This document shows, piece after piece, positions 1 through 8,535 of a stretch of 64,000 nucleotides of DNA (the first letter of the stretch is position 1; the number at the start of each line of letters is the position of its first letter). Location: positions 1-64,000 of the forward strand of contig DASWVB010000002.1 in the NCBI GenBank assembly GCA_036401375.1. The letters are read 5' to 3'. Below the pieces are notes generated by a model that worked only from the letters and a program-made list of their open reading frames with translations, did not search any database and had not been told where the DNA came from. The DNA is from DASWUZ01 sp036401375 (GTDB taxonomy: Bacteria; Acidobacteriota; Terriglobia; Terriglobales; Acidobacteriaceae). The translations under genes were made by a program, and so were the position numbers.

Positions 1-357
1 GAGGGTGGCCGTCCTTGCGTCGGTCGTCCGCTGCTGCTCGGCATCACCAAGGCTTCGCTCTCGACCGACTCGTTCATCTCGGCGGCGTCGTTCCAGGAGA
101 CTACGCGGGTGCTCACCGAGGCTTCGATCAACGGTGCGGTCGACAACCTGCGCGGCTTGAAGGAGAACGTCATCGTGGGGCGGTTGATTCCTGCCGGTAC
201 CGGCATGGAGTACTACCGCAACATCCAGCTCTCGCCTGAATTGGAAGAGGCCGCTGCGAAGGTACAGCAGGAAGTCACTGCAGCCTACGAAGAGGCTGAG
301 CGCGAACTGGAGCTGATGCGTCAGGAAGGCGAAGCCGAGGAACTGGCTGCTGAGTAG
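1..357 (+). CDS. rpoC: RNA polymerase subunit beta' (C-terminal end, partial)
   Basis: The reading frame is open from base 1 to the TAG at 355-357 and gives the last 118 residues of the beta' subunit of RNA polymerase, the large catalytic subunit that makes all RNA. The conserved C-terminal run is clear: GRPLLLGITKASL, then SFISAASFQETTRVLTEA, then a GLKENVIVGRLIPAGTG block. The acidic tail rich in Glu and Ala (residues about 80-118) is common at the end of beta'. The gene starts outside the window, presumably behind rpoB. A strong hairpin terminator follows 58 bases later, so the rpoBC transcript probably ends here. Confidence 0.97.
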   Translation, partial: EGGRPCVGRPLLLGITKASLSTDSFISAASFQETTRVLTEASINGAVDNLRGLKENVIVGRLIPAGTGMEYYRNIQLSPELEEAAAKVQQEVTAAYEEAERELELMRQEGEAEELAAE

Positions 358-414
358 GACTGGCCGGTCGGCGAATCGCGCCTGCGGCTCCACTAACAAG
401 TAAGCTGCAATGAG

Positions 415-452
415 AAGAGGCCCGGCGATTTATCGCGGGGCCTCTTATCTTT
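415..452 (+). terminator. Rho-independent terminator after rpoC
   Basis: A 9-base arm (415-423, aagaggccc) pairs with 438-446 (gggcctctt), and the inner gcgat/atcgc pairs again, giving a nearly continuous stem with a two-base loop. A T-rich tail (atctttcgtt) follows. It sits just downstream of the rpoC stop. Confidence 0.85.
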
Positions 453-518
453 CGTTCGCTGCCAGGGCAGTGTATACGCAGCACTGCTGGGACTGAGCGC
501 CTGCTCGCTGCGCCGCAC

Positions 519-1352
519 TTACCTGGTCTCTAAATCGGTGGAGAGGCTGAGGTCCTTCCATCTACGCGCCTCTTCTAATCTTGCGAGGTCGTTCTTCTCT
601 GCGGCGAAGTAGGCGTCGCTTCCCAGCAGCAGCCTTAGCGGTGGCTGCTCCATCTGTGCAAGTGCAAGGATGGCGGCGGCTGCCCTTGATGGATCGCCGG
701 GCTGTCTGCCGTTGTAGTTGCGCTGGAAGCGAGCGCTCGCGCCTACGGTTGCGTCGTACTCCGGGCGCCCCTCGATGAGCTCGGTCGAGCTGCCGGCGAA
801 GTCGGTGCGGAAGCCGCCTGGTTCGACGATCGTGACCTTGATCCCCAGCGGAGCCACTTCGCGCGACAAGGCTTCAGAGAAGCCTTCCACACCCCACTTG
901 GCAGCGGAGTAAGGCGCGCGTCCTGGAGGTCCGATCCTTCCACCGATCGAGGAGACCTGGATAAAGCGACCGGCCCGTCTCTCGCGGAAGTATGGAAGAG
1001 CGGCCTTGGTCACGATGATGGTTCCAAAAAGATTGGTCTCGATCTGTGCGCGGAAGCCGGAGATGGAAGTGTCTTCTACGGACGAGAGATTTCCGTAGCC
1101 TGCGTTGTTGATCACCACATCAAGCGAGCCAAATGCATCGACGGCGGTTTCGACTGCGCGGGACGCGGCTGATTCGCCGGTGACATCGAGCGCGAAGAGC
1201 TTGACCTGATTCTGGTAACGCTGGGGCAGGTCGCTCAGTGTTTCCGTGTTGCGCGCGGTCGCGAGGATGTGATGACCCGCAGCGAGGCCTGCCTCGACGA
1301 TCGAGCGGCCCAGTCCACGAGAGCTGCCGGTGACCAGCCATACTTGCGCCAT
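519..1352 (-). CDS. Short-chain dehydrogenase/reductase (SDR)
   Basis: A 277-residue classical SDR, an NAD(P)H-dependent oxidoreductase of unknown substrate. The Rossmann glycine motif TGSSRGLG lies at residues 8-15, the NNAG motif follows near residue 86, and the catalytic Ser (VSSIGG) and YSAAK Tyr-Lys pair are present, with a PGGFRTDF segment after them. The Arg/Ser in the glycine loop hints at NADP(H) preference, which is an inference. A good ribosome site (AGGAG) lies just upstream of the ATG at 1352. It points the same way as the signalling operon upstream but is separated from it by 156 bases. The exact reaction cannot be read from sequence. Confidence 0.9.
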   Translation of the reverse strand: MAQVWLVTGSSRGLGRSIVEAGLAAGHHILATARNTETLSDLPQRYQNQVKLFALDVTGESAASRAVETAVDAFGSLDVVINNAGYGNLSSVEDTSISGFRAQIETNLFGTIIVTKAALPYFRERRAGRFIQVSSIGGRIGPPGRAPYSAAKWGVEGFSEALSREVAPLGIKVTIVEPGGFRTDFAGSSTELIEGRPEYDATVGASARFQRNYNGRQPGDPSRAAAAILALAQMEQPPLRLLLGSDAYFAAEKNDLARLEEARRWKDLSLSTDLETR

Positions 1353-1508
1353 GCACTCTCCTGTCCCTGGCCGCCACCCGCAGGGCTGAAGGGGCTGCTG
1401 ACACGGGAACAGGTATTGGATGTCCGATGGGTTTGGAAACGATCTGATTTTTTGCGCAGTGTCGAAGCGGGCCGCTCACGGCAGCATCGGGCGGCTCTCT
1501 CGCCGGTA

Positions 1509-1961
1509 TCAATTCGCCCCAGGATGGGGAAGCTTGACCATCGTCATCCAGAAGTCATTGATGCTCTTGACCAGCTCCTCGAAGTCACCGAACTGTACCG
1601 GCTTGCTCAAGTAGCAGTTCGCACGGAGCTGGTAGCTCATCGAGATATCCGCCTCTGCTTCCGATGTGGTCAGGATCACGGTCGGAATGGTACGCAGATC
1701 CTCGTCGCCCTTGATGATCGCGAGCACCTGGCGTCCATCCATGCGAGGCAGGTTCAGATCGAGCAGGATGAGGTCCGGTCGCGGACTGTCCTGGTAGGAA
1801 TCTTCCCGACGGAGGAAGGCGATGGCCTCCACTCCGTCGCGGACGACGTGAATGGATACAGAAGGGTTGGCATCGTGGAAGGCCTCCTGGGTGAGCCGGA
1901 CATCGCCGGCGCTGTCTTCGACCAACAGGATGTGCTGAGGCGCAGCTACACTGATTTCCAT
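1509..1961 (-). CDS. Rcp1-type single-domain response regulator
   Basis: A 150-residue stand-alone receiver domain with no output domain. The acidic pocket is E15/D16, the phospho-acceptor is D68 (LILLDLNLPRMDG), the switch Thr is in VILTTSEA near 98-99, and the conserved Lys is K120 (YLSKPV). The spacing and the LNLPRMDG motif are those of Rcp1-like regulators that pair with phytochrome-family PAS kinases. The start codon overlaps the end of the upstream PAS kinase by 16 bases and has its own GGAGA site, so the two are translationally coupled and the kinase is its likely phosphodonor. Output is probably by protein contact. Confidence 0.93.
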   Translation of the reverse strand: MEISVAAPQHILLVEDSAGDVRLTQEAFHDANPSVSIHVVRDGVEAIAFLRREDSYQDSPRPDLILLDLNLPRMDGRQVLAIIKGDEDLRTIPTVILTTSEAEADISMSYQLRANCYLSKPVQFGDFEELVKSINDFWMTMVKLPHPGAN

Positions 1962-4459
1962 GCCTTGGTCTCTCCGGTAAGTGCAAAGCGAAAGGTGGAT
2001 CCGACACCCGGTTGCGACTCGACGGAGATGTTGCCGCCGTGCCGTTCGACGATCTTCTTGCAGATGGCCAGGCCTATGCCGGTGCCGGCAAAGTCTTCGC
2101 GTTTATGCAGCCGCTGAAACATGCCGAAGATGCGTTCAAAGTACTGGCGGTCGATACCCATGCCGTTGTCCTGGACTGAGAAGGTCCACTTCGTGCCGCT
2201 GCTGGAGGCGGAGACATGGATGCGGGGCACGCCGGAGTCCCTGTTGCGGTACTTGATGCCGTTGCCTATGAGGTTCTGAAACAGCTGCACGAGCTGCGAC
2301 TCGTCGGCGAGCACGTGCGGCAGCGGATCGTGGGTCACGACGGCGCCGGCATCCTTGATGGTGGCGGCGAGGATCTTCAGACTTCGTCCGAGGGCGTCTT
2401 CACCGGCGGTGTCGGCGAGGTCCTTGCCCTGGGTGCCGACGCGCGAGTAGGAGAGCAGGTCCTGGATGAGACGCTGCATGCGGCTGGCTCCATCGACTGC
2501 AAAGGCGATGAACTCATCGGCATCGGAGTCGAGCCTGCCCTTGTAGCGCCTGGACAGGAGCTGGGTATAGCTGGCCACCATCCGCAGCGGCTCCTGCAGG
2601 TCGTGGGAGGCGACGTAGGCAAACTGTTCGAGCTCTTCGTTGGAGCGCTTCAACTCGTCGAGCTTCTGCAGCAGGTGGGCCTCGGCCTGCCTGCGGGTGG
2701 TGATATCGCGGATCGCGGCGGCGACCAGGACGCCCTCGCCGCTATTCATGCGGCTCAACATGATCTCGATGGGGAACTCGCCGCCGCCGTTGTGCCGCCC
2801 GTGAAGTTCAAGTGCGGTACTGGTCTGACCGCTGGGGGAGGAGAGCACCATTGCGGATATCTGTTCCTCGGCCACTCCGCCCAGCAGGATGGTGCTGACC
2901 TGCTGCCCGACGAGCTCGTCGCGTCGGTATCCAAACTGCTTCTCTGTCTGCCGGTTCACCAGCACGATCACTCCGGCTGGATCGATCAGCAGCATGGCAT
3001 CGGGGGCAGCCTCGAGCAAGCCGCGGTAGCGGCCCTCGAGCTTCGCCAGGTGCAGCTCCGCCGCGCGGCGCAGGGTGATGTCCCTTATGCCGGCGGTGAG
3101 CATGCCGCCCGTCTTGAGCGGGCTGAGCATCAATTCGATGGGGAACTCGCTTCCATCGCTGCGCAGCGCAATCAGATCGAGGCCGCTGTTGCTCTGCGGG
3201 GCCGGGGTGCTGGTGCGAGCAGCACCCAGCTGCTCCTCAAGACCGCTGGGGATCAGGTCGGTAATCTTTCGTCCGGCCAGCTCTTCGCTGCGGTATCCAA
3301 ACTGCTTTTCGGCGCGCGCGTTGAGTAGAACGATGGCGCCGCTCTGGTCGAATACGACCATGCCGTCCGGGGCAGCCTCGATCAGGCTGCGGTATTTCGC
3401 CTCCGAGGCGCGGGTCTCGGTCATGTCGCGGCTGATTCCCGCGAAGCCGAGCAGAGATCCATCCATATCCTGCAGCGGGGTCAAGCTCACATTGGCAAAG
3501 AACTGCAGACCATTCCTGCGGACCTGGATCCCCTGTTCTTCAAACTGTCCATCGGCGATAGCGCAGCGAAGTACCTTTGCCAGCTTGCCGGCGGCGGCTT
3601 GCTCGGGAAGATACAAGCAGGAGAACTCACAGCCGATCATATCCTCTGCGGTGTAGCCTGTGATCCGTTCTGCTCCCTTGCTCCAACTCACCACCGCGCC
3701 GTCCGGGTCGAGCATGAAGATGCCGTGATCCTTGACTCCGTCCAGCAGGGTGCGAAGGCGCTGCTCGCTCTTCCCCAGTTCGTTGGTGATCTTTTTCCTT
3801 CGCCGGCTGTCCCTGGCGGCGCCCCATCCGGCAGTGAGGGCGATGATCGAGCTGAGGGTGGTGGCTGAGAGGAGCAGAAACCTGAGCTGGCTGACTCGCC
3901 GCCTGGAATCCTGGCTGCGGATGGAGAGCAGACGGACCTCTTCGCCGGCGATATCCTGGGCTCTCTGCTCAAATTCCGGCGCCGGCGGGCGCCTGGTCCC
4001 GGCTGCGACGGCGTCCACGAGATCGATCGCACGCATCGCGTCGATGGCCGGCTGCATACCGCCAGCCTGGCGGAGCAGGATCAACCGTTCCGAGGATGCC
4101 AGCGTGCTGGCGACAACGGGACGAAGCGCGGCGAGACGGACCTGCTGGGAGGGGTTGTCGGCGGTGAGCCTGGCCAGAGATGCCTGGTAACGCGCTACGC
4201 CGGCGGAGCTGTCTCGATAGCGGTCCAGGCAGGATGCATCGCCGGTGAGTACAAAGTCGCGGGAGCTGGCGTGGCTCGTCTCCAGGGCCAGTTCGAGACT
4301 CTCGACATCTTCAAGGACGTTGTGGGTATGCAGCACCCAGCGCTCACTCTCGCGTGAGGCGAGCAGGCCGCGATAGGAGAGGGCCCCGACGGCGAGCATG
4401 GCAAGGATCGCAGATCCGAAGGCGAGCTGCACTCTCCGGTTTGCAGGTGATCGGGTCAT
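1946..4459 (-). CDS. Membrane CHASE3-PAS(3) sensor histidine kinase
   Basis: An 837-residue inner-membrane kinase. Two membrane segments (about residues 9-30 and 190-210) bracket an extracytoplasmic CHASE3-type helical sensor domain containing the ASSRDFVLTGD motif. Three PAS domains follow (about 235-355, 355-475, 480-600), each with a GYTAED or FGYR-type signature. The HisKA helix has the phospho-acceptor H619 in ASHDLQEPLRM, and the ATPase half has NLIGNGIKYR, DNGMGID and GTGIGLAICKKIVE. The architecture is that of phytochrome-like kinases without the chromophore domain. The frame is open to a TTG at 4477; I chose the ATG at 4459, which has a GAGG site. It lies 23 bases after the HWE kinase gene and overlaps the response regulator. 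Confidence 0.92.
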   Translation of the reverse strand: MTRSPANRRVQLAFGSAILAMLAVGALSYRGLLASRESERWVLHTHNVLEDVESLELALETSHASSRDFVLTGDASCLDRYRDSSAGVARYQASLARLTADNPSQQVRLAALRPVVASTLASSERLILLRQAGGMQPAIDAMRAIDLVDAVAAGTRRPPAPEFEQRAQDIAGEEVRLLSIRSQDSRRRVSQLRFLLLSATTLSSIIALTAGWGAARDSRRRKKITNELGKSEQRLRTLLDGVKDHGIFMLDPDGAVVSWSKGAERITGYTAEDMIGCEFSCLYLPEQAAAGKLAKVLRCAIADGQFEEQGIQVRRNGLQFFANVSLTPLQDMDGSLLGFAGISRDMTETRASEAKYRSLIEAAPDGMVVFDQSGAIVLLNARAEKQFGYRSEELAGRKITDLIPSGLEEQLGAARTSTPAPQSNSGLDLIALRSDGSEFPIELMLSPLKTGGMLTAGIRDITLRRAAELHLAKLEGRYRGLLEAAPDAMLLIDPAGVIVLVNRQTEKQFGYRRDELVGQQVSTILLGGVAEEQISAMVLSSPSGQTSTALELHGRHNGGGEFPIEIMLSRMNSGEGVLVAAAIRDITTRRQAEAHLLQKLDELKRSNEELEQFAYVASHDLQEPLRMVASYTQLLSRRYKGRLDSDADEFIAFAVDGASRMQRLIQDLLSYSRVGTQGKDLADTAGEDALGRSLKILAATIKDAGAVVTHDPLPHVLADESQLVQLFQNLIGNGIKYRNRDSGVPRIHVSASSSGTKWTFSVQDNGMGIDRQYFERIFGMFQRLHKREDFAGTGIGLAICKKIVERHGGNISVESQPGVGSTFRFALTGETKAWKSV

Positions 4460-4482
4460 GTGTCCTCGGGCAGGCAAGGCGG

Positions 4483-5745
4483 CTAGAGGGGCAAGTCGGC
4501 GGCCATCGTCCCCAGGCAGAAGCGGAGGATGAAGCTGGTGGGATTGGAGCGATGAACGGCAATGGTCGCCCTGAGCTGGTCGGCGAGCAGGAAGACGAGC
4601 TGCAGGCCGAGGCTGACCATGTCGGTCAGGTCGAGGCTCTCGGGGATACCGACTCCGTCGTCGCTGATGGTCAGGGCGACGGAGTCCCCTGCCTCGGGAA
4701 CGAAGGCAATGTCGATCCGTCCGCTCCGTCCGTTGGGGAAGGCGTGTTTAAGGGCGTTCGATATCAGCTCGTTGACCAGCAGCCCGCAGGGTATCGCGGC
4801 GCCGATGGGCAGGTGAATGCCCTCGGCGTGGACGTGGAGTGAGATCCGCTCCGGATCGACGAGGTAAGACGCGATGAGGGTGGGCACCAGCGAATCGAGA
4901 AAGTGTCCGAAGTCCACCCTGCCGAAGGCGTTTGACTGGTAGAGCGTCTGGTGGATGAGGGCCATCGACCGGATGCGGTTCTGACTGTCGCGCAGCATCA
5001 CGAGCACGACCGGGTCCTCGATCTGGGAACACTGCAGTTCGAGCAGGCTGTTGATGATCTGCAGGTTGTTCTTGACCCTGTGGTGGATCTCGCCAAGCAG
5101 GACGTCTTTTTCTCTAAGGGCGGCCTCGATGTGCAGCTCCTTCTCGATCAGCCCCTGCTGGGCGAGCTTGCCTACGGAGATCTCGTTCTTGAGCAGTGCA
5201 TTGAGCTTTTCGCCGGACTCTGTCAGGCGGAGCTGGAGGGCTGAGCCGATCACCAGCGCCTCGTTCATGGCGACGACGCGCTCTTTCTCGTCGAGCAGGG
5301 CGTCTTCCATGCATTTGCGCTCTACGGCGTAGTGGAGGGCGCGCAGCAGGGCGCGGGTGGAGATCTCTCCCTTGATCAGGTAGTCCTGTGCCCCGCCGTG
5401 GAGGGCCTGGGTGGCGAGCAGCTCATCGTCGAGCCCGGTCAGCACGACCAGCGGAATGCGGGGGGCGGCGGTCATGGCCCGGCTTAAGGCGCCCAGTCCG
5501 GTAGCGTCGGGCAGGCCAAGATCGAGCAGAACTATGTCTACATTATGCTGGGCGAGGAGCTGCTCGGCATCGGCCATGGTCCGTACTTCGGTAAGCTCAA
5601 AGCCGCGCGTGCCTTCTTCGTTCAACATCTCCCTGAGCAGGCGGGCGTCTCCGGGATTGTCCTCGACCAGCAGGAGTCTCTGGGTGGGTCGATCCACGGC
5701 CGTGCAGGTCGGAGCCTCAGCAGGGGTGGCGAGTTGCTCGATCAT
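4483..5745 (-). CDS. Response regulator fused to HWE/HisKA_2 histidine kinase
   Basis: A 420-residue cytoplasmic hybrid. Residues 22-145 are a receiver (acidic pocket E28-D29, phospho-acceptor D75 in IVLLDLGLPD, Lys K125). A coiled linker of about 60 residues follows, then a HisKA_2 domain with the signature GEIHHRVKNNLQ (His 221/222), and an HATPase with LLVNELISNALKHAFP, SDDGVGIP and SLGLQLV. The order receiver-then-kinase suggests it is itself switched by an upstream kinase and then phosphorylates another partner. It is the first gene of a three-gene operon with a GAGG ribosome site. Its kinase half is closely similar to that of the kinase at 27576-29591. Confidence 0.92.
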   Translation of the reverse strand: MIEQLATPAEAPTCTAVDRPTQRLLLVEDNPGDARLLREMLNEEGTRGFELTEVRTMADAEQLLAQHNVDIVLLDLGLPDATGLGALSRAMTAAPRIPLVVLTGLDDELLATQALHGGAQDYLIKGEISTRALLRALHYAVERKCMEDALLDEKERVVAMNEALVIGSALQLRLTESGEKLNALLKNEISVGKLAQQGLIEKELHIEAALREKDVLLGEIHHRVKNNLQIINSLLELQCSQIEDPVVLVMLRDSQNRIRSMALIHQTLYQSNAFGRVDFGHFLDSLVPTLIASYLVDPERISLHVHAEGIHLPIGAAIPCGLLVNELISNALKHAFPNGRSGRIDIAFVPEAGDSVALTISDDGVGIPESLDLTDMVSLGLQLVFLLADQLRATIAVHRSNPTSFILRFCLGTMAADLPL

Positions 5746-6255
5746 CCGTAGCCTCTATTCTGTCCATTGCGGCCCTTCCGCATTGGAGCCGTGCGAGACG
5801 GGCCGCCGGCCGCGGGTCCGTACGCCACTCGATACCGAGCGACGTTTTCTTCTGTATCGGCGGGGTGAGGAATCCTCTATAGGCATCAGGAATAATTAGC
5901 CCGCGAGCCGCCTGCCATCGTCTCCTGGTGGCAGGACCGGGAGCCAGGGCCTGGAGGGCAGGTAACGATCTGAGGCATCCCGGGACAGCAGCGGAGGGCT
6001 GGCCGGGGCAGTGGTCAGACGCGCTGCTGCGGCACGGGCCGGGGTCCAGCAGAGGTAAAGCCGTGGGAGGATGATGGCGCCGTTCGAAGAGGTTCAGCCG
6101 GACGGAGCTCTAGTGCCGGAGCGGTCACAAAGCGGCGCTCGTCCAGGTCGCGGATGAAGCAAGGCGGGGGATCGTTGTAAATTCCAACCCGACTGCGCTA
6201 TATGGACGGGGCGTCGGCGCGCGGTCGCTGGAATCGGGAATAAGCCGGCTGGGGT
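5746..6255. other. Intergenic region, 510 bp
   Basis: Between two genes on the minus strand. It must carry the promoter of the signalling operon (near 5746) and the end of the oligopeptidase transcript. I see no convincing ORF, repeat or hairpin terminator in it. Confidence 0.5.
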
Positions 6256-8406
6256 TCAGTCCATCAGCTTGCGGGTGAAGTAGACGAACTCGACGGCGGC
6301 GGTCCTGGCCGTCTCCTTGAGGTCAGCACCGGGGCCATGGCCGCCCTCTACAATTTCAAGATAGTAAAAGGGTTTGCCAAACTCCTTCATGCGGGCTGCG
6401 AACTTGCGGGCCTGGACGGGGCCGACGCGGTCGTCTTTGGTGGTGGTGAAGATCAGGGGTTCGGGGTACTTCACCGTGGGGCGCAGCTGATTGTAGGGCG
6501 AGATGGAGGCGAGGAAGGCGCGCTCGTCGGGCTTTGAGACGGTGCCGTACTCCCCAACCCATGAGGCCCCGGCAGCGATCTGCTCAAAGCGCAGCATGTC
6601 GAGCAGCGGCACGGCGATGTAGACGGCGTTCCACATCTCGGGATGCTGGGTCATCTCCACACCCATCAGCAGGCCGCCGTTTGAGCCCCCGGCGATCCCG
6701 AGGCGCCTGGGCGAGGTGATCCGCCGGGTGACGAGGTACTGTGCGACGGCGTAGAAGTCGTCGTAGATGACCTGCCTGTGGGTCTTGAGCCCAGCCTCAT
6801 GCCATGCGGGACCGAACTCGCCTCCGCCGCGGATGTTGGCGAGAACATAGACGCCGCCGCGTTCGAGCCAGAGCTTGCCTGCAGAGCCGCTGTAGGTGGG
6901 CGTCATCGAGACCTGGAAGCCGCCATAGGCGCTGAGTACGGTGGGATTTGTGCCGTCGTACTTCATGTCTTTGCGGTGTACGACGAAGTAGGGAACCCTG
7001 GCGCCGTCCCTGGAAGTCGCCTGAAGCTGCTCGACGACCAGGTGAGTGGGGTCGAACTGCGCGGGCAGGGACTTGACCACGCTGAGCTCACCCGTGCCTG
7101 CCTGCCCGGAGAGCAGCGAGTTAGGAGAGAGAAAGCCCTCCGTAGTGAGAAAGAACTGGTCGGTGCTCTCGCCGGTCGCGGCGATATCGACGGAGATGTT
7201 CTCGGGCAGCGGCAGGTTCTTCTTGGTCCAGACGCCGGAGGGGTCGACGGTGCATACGTAGGCGCGCCCCTGAACGTGCTGAAGGGTGGTGAGAACTACG
7301 GTGGTCCTGGTGGTGGCCACGCGCTGCGGGAACTCGGTGGCTGTCGGTGCGAAGACGGTCGCGATTCTGAGTGCGGCCGGATCCTGCTGCACCGAAGCCA
7401 GCTCAATCGAGATGACGGAGCCCTGGGGGTAGCTGGTGGAGTGTCCTGCGGGCGTCCAATCCTCATTGATGGTGAAGATCAGGCGGCCGTTGACCAGACC
7501 CTCGTACTCCGACTTGCCAGGAATGGCGATGCGGACCGCGCCGCCGGGGGTGAGCAGAGAGATCTCGTATTCAAAGAAGTTGATACCGCGGAGGATGAGA
7601 GTAGCCTGGTTGCCGCGATCGTCGTGGCTGGTCTGGGTCTGAACGGCGACGTCGCCGGGCTGGCCGCGGAAGACCTCGCGAGCCTCGGCCAGAGGCTGGC
7701 CGCGCTTCCACTGCTTGAGCACGAAGGGGTAGCCTGATGCCGTCATGGTGCCTTCGCCCCAGTCCCTGGCGACGAGGAGGGTGTCCTTGTCCAGCCAGCC
7801 GACGGACTCCTTGGAGCGGGGGAGTACGAAGCCGCCTTCGACGAACTTTGCAGTCTTGAGATCGAACTCGCGGGAGGACTCGGCGTCTTCACCACCGGCC
7901 GAGAGCGGAACCATGCAGAGGCTGTCACCGGGATAGAGGCAGATGATGTCCCTCGCCACCCACTTCGCGTTGTCCTGACGGCCGAGGGCATCGTAGTCGA
8001 TGACGGTCTGCCATTGCGGCTGGGCGGTAAGGTAGTCAGCGAGAGAGGTGCGGCGCAGGATGCCGCTGACGTGCTGAGCGTCCTGCCAGCGGTTGTATAC
8101 GGCGTCGGGGTGCAGGTCGGGAGTGGGCACGGGCAGCCGGTCGGGAGACTCGAGGACCTTGAGTGCGGCTGCCTGGAAGGGCAGGAAGCGCGGGTCGCCC
8201 TGCAGCTCCGTCTCGGCGCGCACGTTCTCTGCCTTCACCCAGGCGAGGGATCGTTCGCCGGAGACGTCCTCCAGCCATTGGTACTTGTCGATCTGCTCGA
8301 CAGACTGACCTGGAGGGGCGCCCTGTGCTGTTGCGGGGATCGAGCCGGTCGCCATGATGATTGTCCCCGCTAATGAGATTCTGCCGCACCACCTGCGTAC
8401 TTGCAT
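6256..8406 (-). CDS. Exported prolyl oligopeptidase family serine peptidase (S9A)
   Basis: About 716 residues. An N-terminal signal peptide (Arg-rich start, hydrophobic core, TAQG cleavage region near residue 28) sends it to the periplasm. The seven-bladed propeller domain fills the middle. The alpha/beta hydrolase domain holds the catalytic serine in GGSNGGLLMG, the aspartate in TTTKDDRVGP and the histidine in VEGGHGPG, in the family order. It cleaves short peptides, usually after proline; the precise preference is not visible. The frame opens at a GTG (8412); I prefer the ATG at 8406, which has AGGGG five bases upstream. A 15-bp tandem repeat lies just upstream. Confidence 0.92.
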   Translation of the reverse strand: MQVRRWCGRISLAGTIIMATGSIPATAQGAPPGQSVEQIDKYQWLEDVSGERSLAWVKAENVRAETELQGDPRFLPFQAAALKVLESPDRLPVPTPDLHPDAVYNRWQDAQHVSGILRRTSLADYLTAQPQWQTVIDYDALGRQDNAKWVARDIICLYPGDSLCMVPLSAGGEDAESSREFDLKTAKFVEGGFVLPRSKESVGWLDKDTLLVARDWGEGTMTASGYPFVLKQWKRGQPLAEAREVFRGQPGDVAVQTQTSHDDRGNQATLILRGINFFEYEISLLTPGGAVRIAIPGKSEYEGLVNGRLIFTINEDWTPAGHSTSYPQGSVISIELASVQQDPAALRIATVFAPTATEFPQRVATTRTTVVLTTLQHVQGRAYVCTVDPSGVWTKKNLPLPENISVDIAATGESTDQFFLTTEGFLSPNSLLSGQAGTGELSVVKSLPAQFDPTHLVVEQLQATSRDGARVPYFVVHRKDMKYDGTNPTVLSAYGGFQVSMTPTYSGSAGKLWLERGGVYVLANIRGGGEFGPAWHEAGLKTHRQVIYDDFYAVAQYLVTRRITSPRRLGIAGGSNGGLLMGVEMTQHPEMWNAVYIAVPLLDMLRFEQIAAGASWVGEYGTVSKPDERAFLASISPYNQLRPTVKYPEPLIFTTTKDDRVGPVQARKFAARMKEFGKPFYYLEIVEGGHGPGADLKETARTAAVEFVYFTRKLMD

Positions 8407-8417
8407 CCACACCCCTG

Positions 8418-8477
8418 GGCTAAGACTGCTGCGGCTAAGACTGCTGGAGCTAAGACTACTGGGGCCAAGACTACCTG
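8418..8477. repeat. 15-bp tandem repeat, four copies
   Basis: Unit ggctaagactgctgc at 8418, 8433, 8448 and 8463, with a few substitutions in copies 3 and 4 and a short partial copy after 8477. It sits directly upstream of the oligopeptidase start, in its leader or promoter. Confidence 0.85.
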
Positions 8478-8535
8478 GGCCATGATTTCAAGACCGCCCC
8501 CTTCTGCTGAGACGACGCAGCTTAGATCGACTTCG

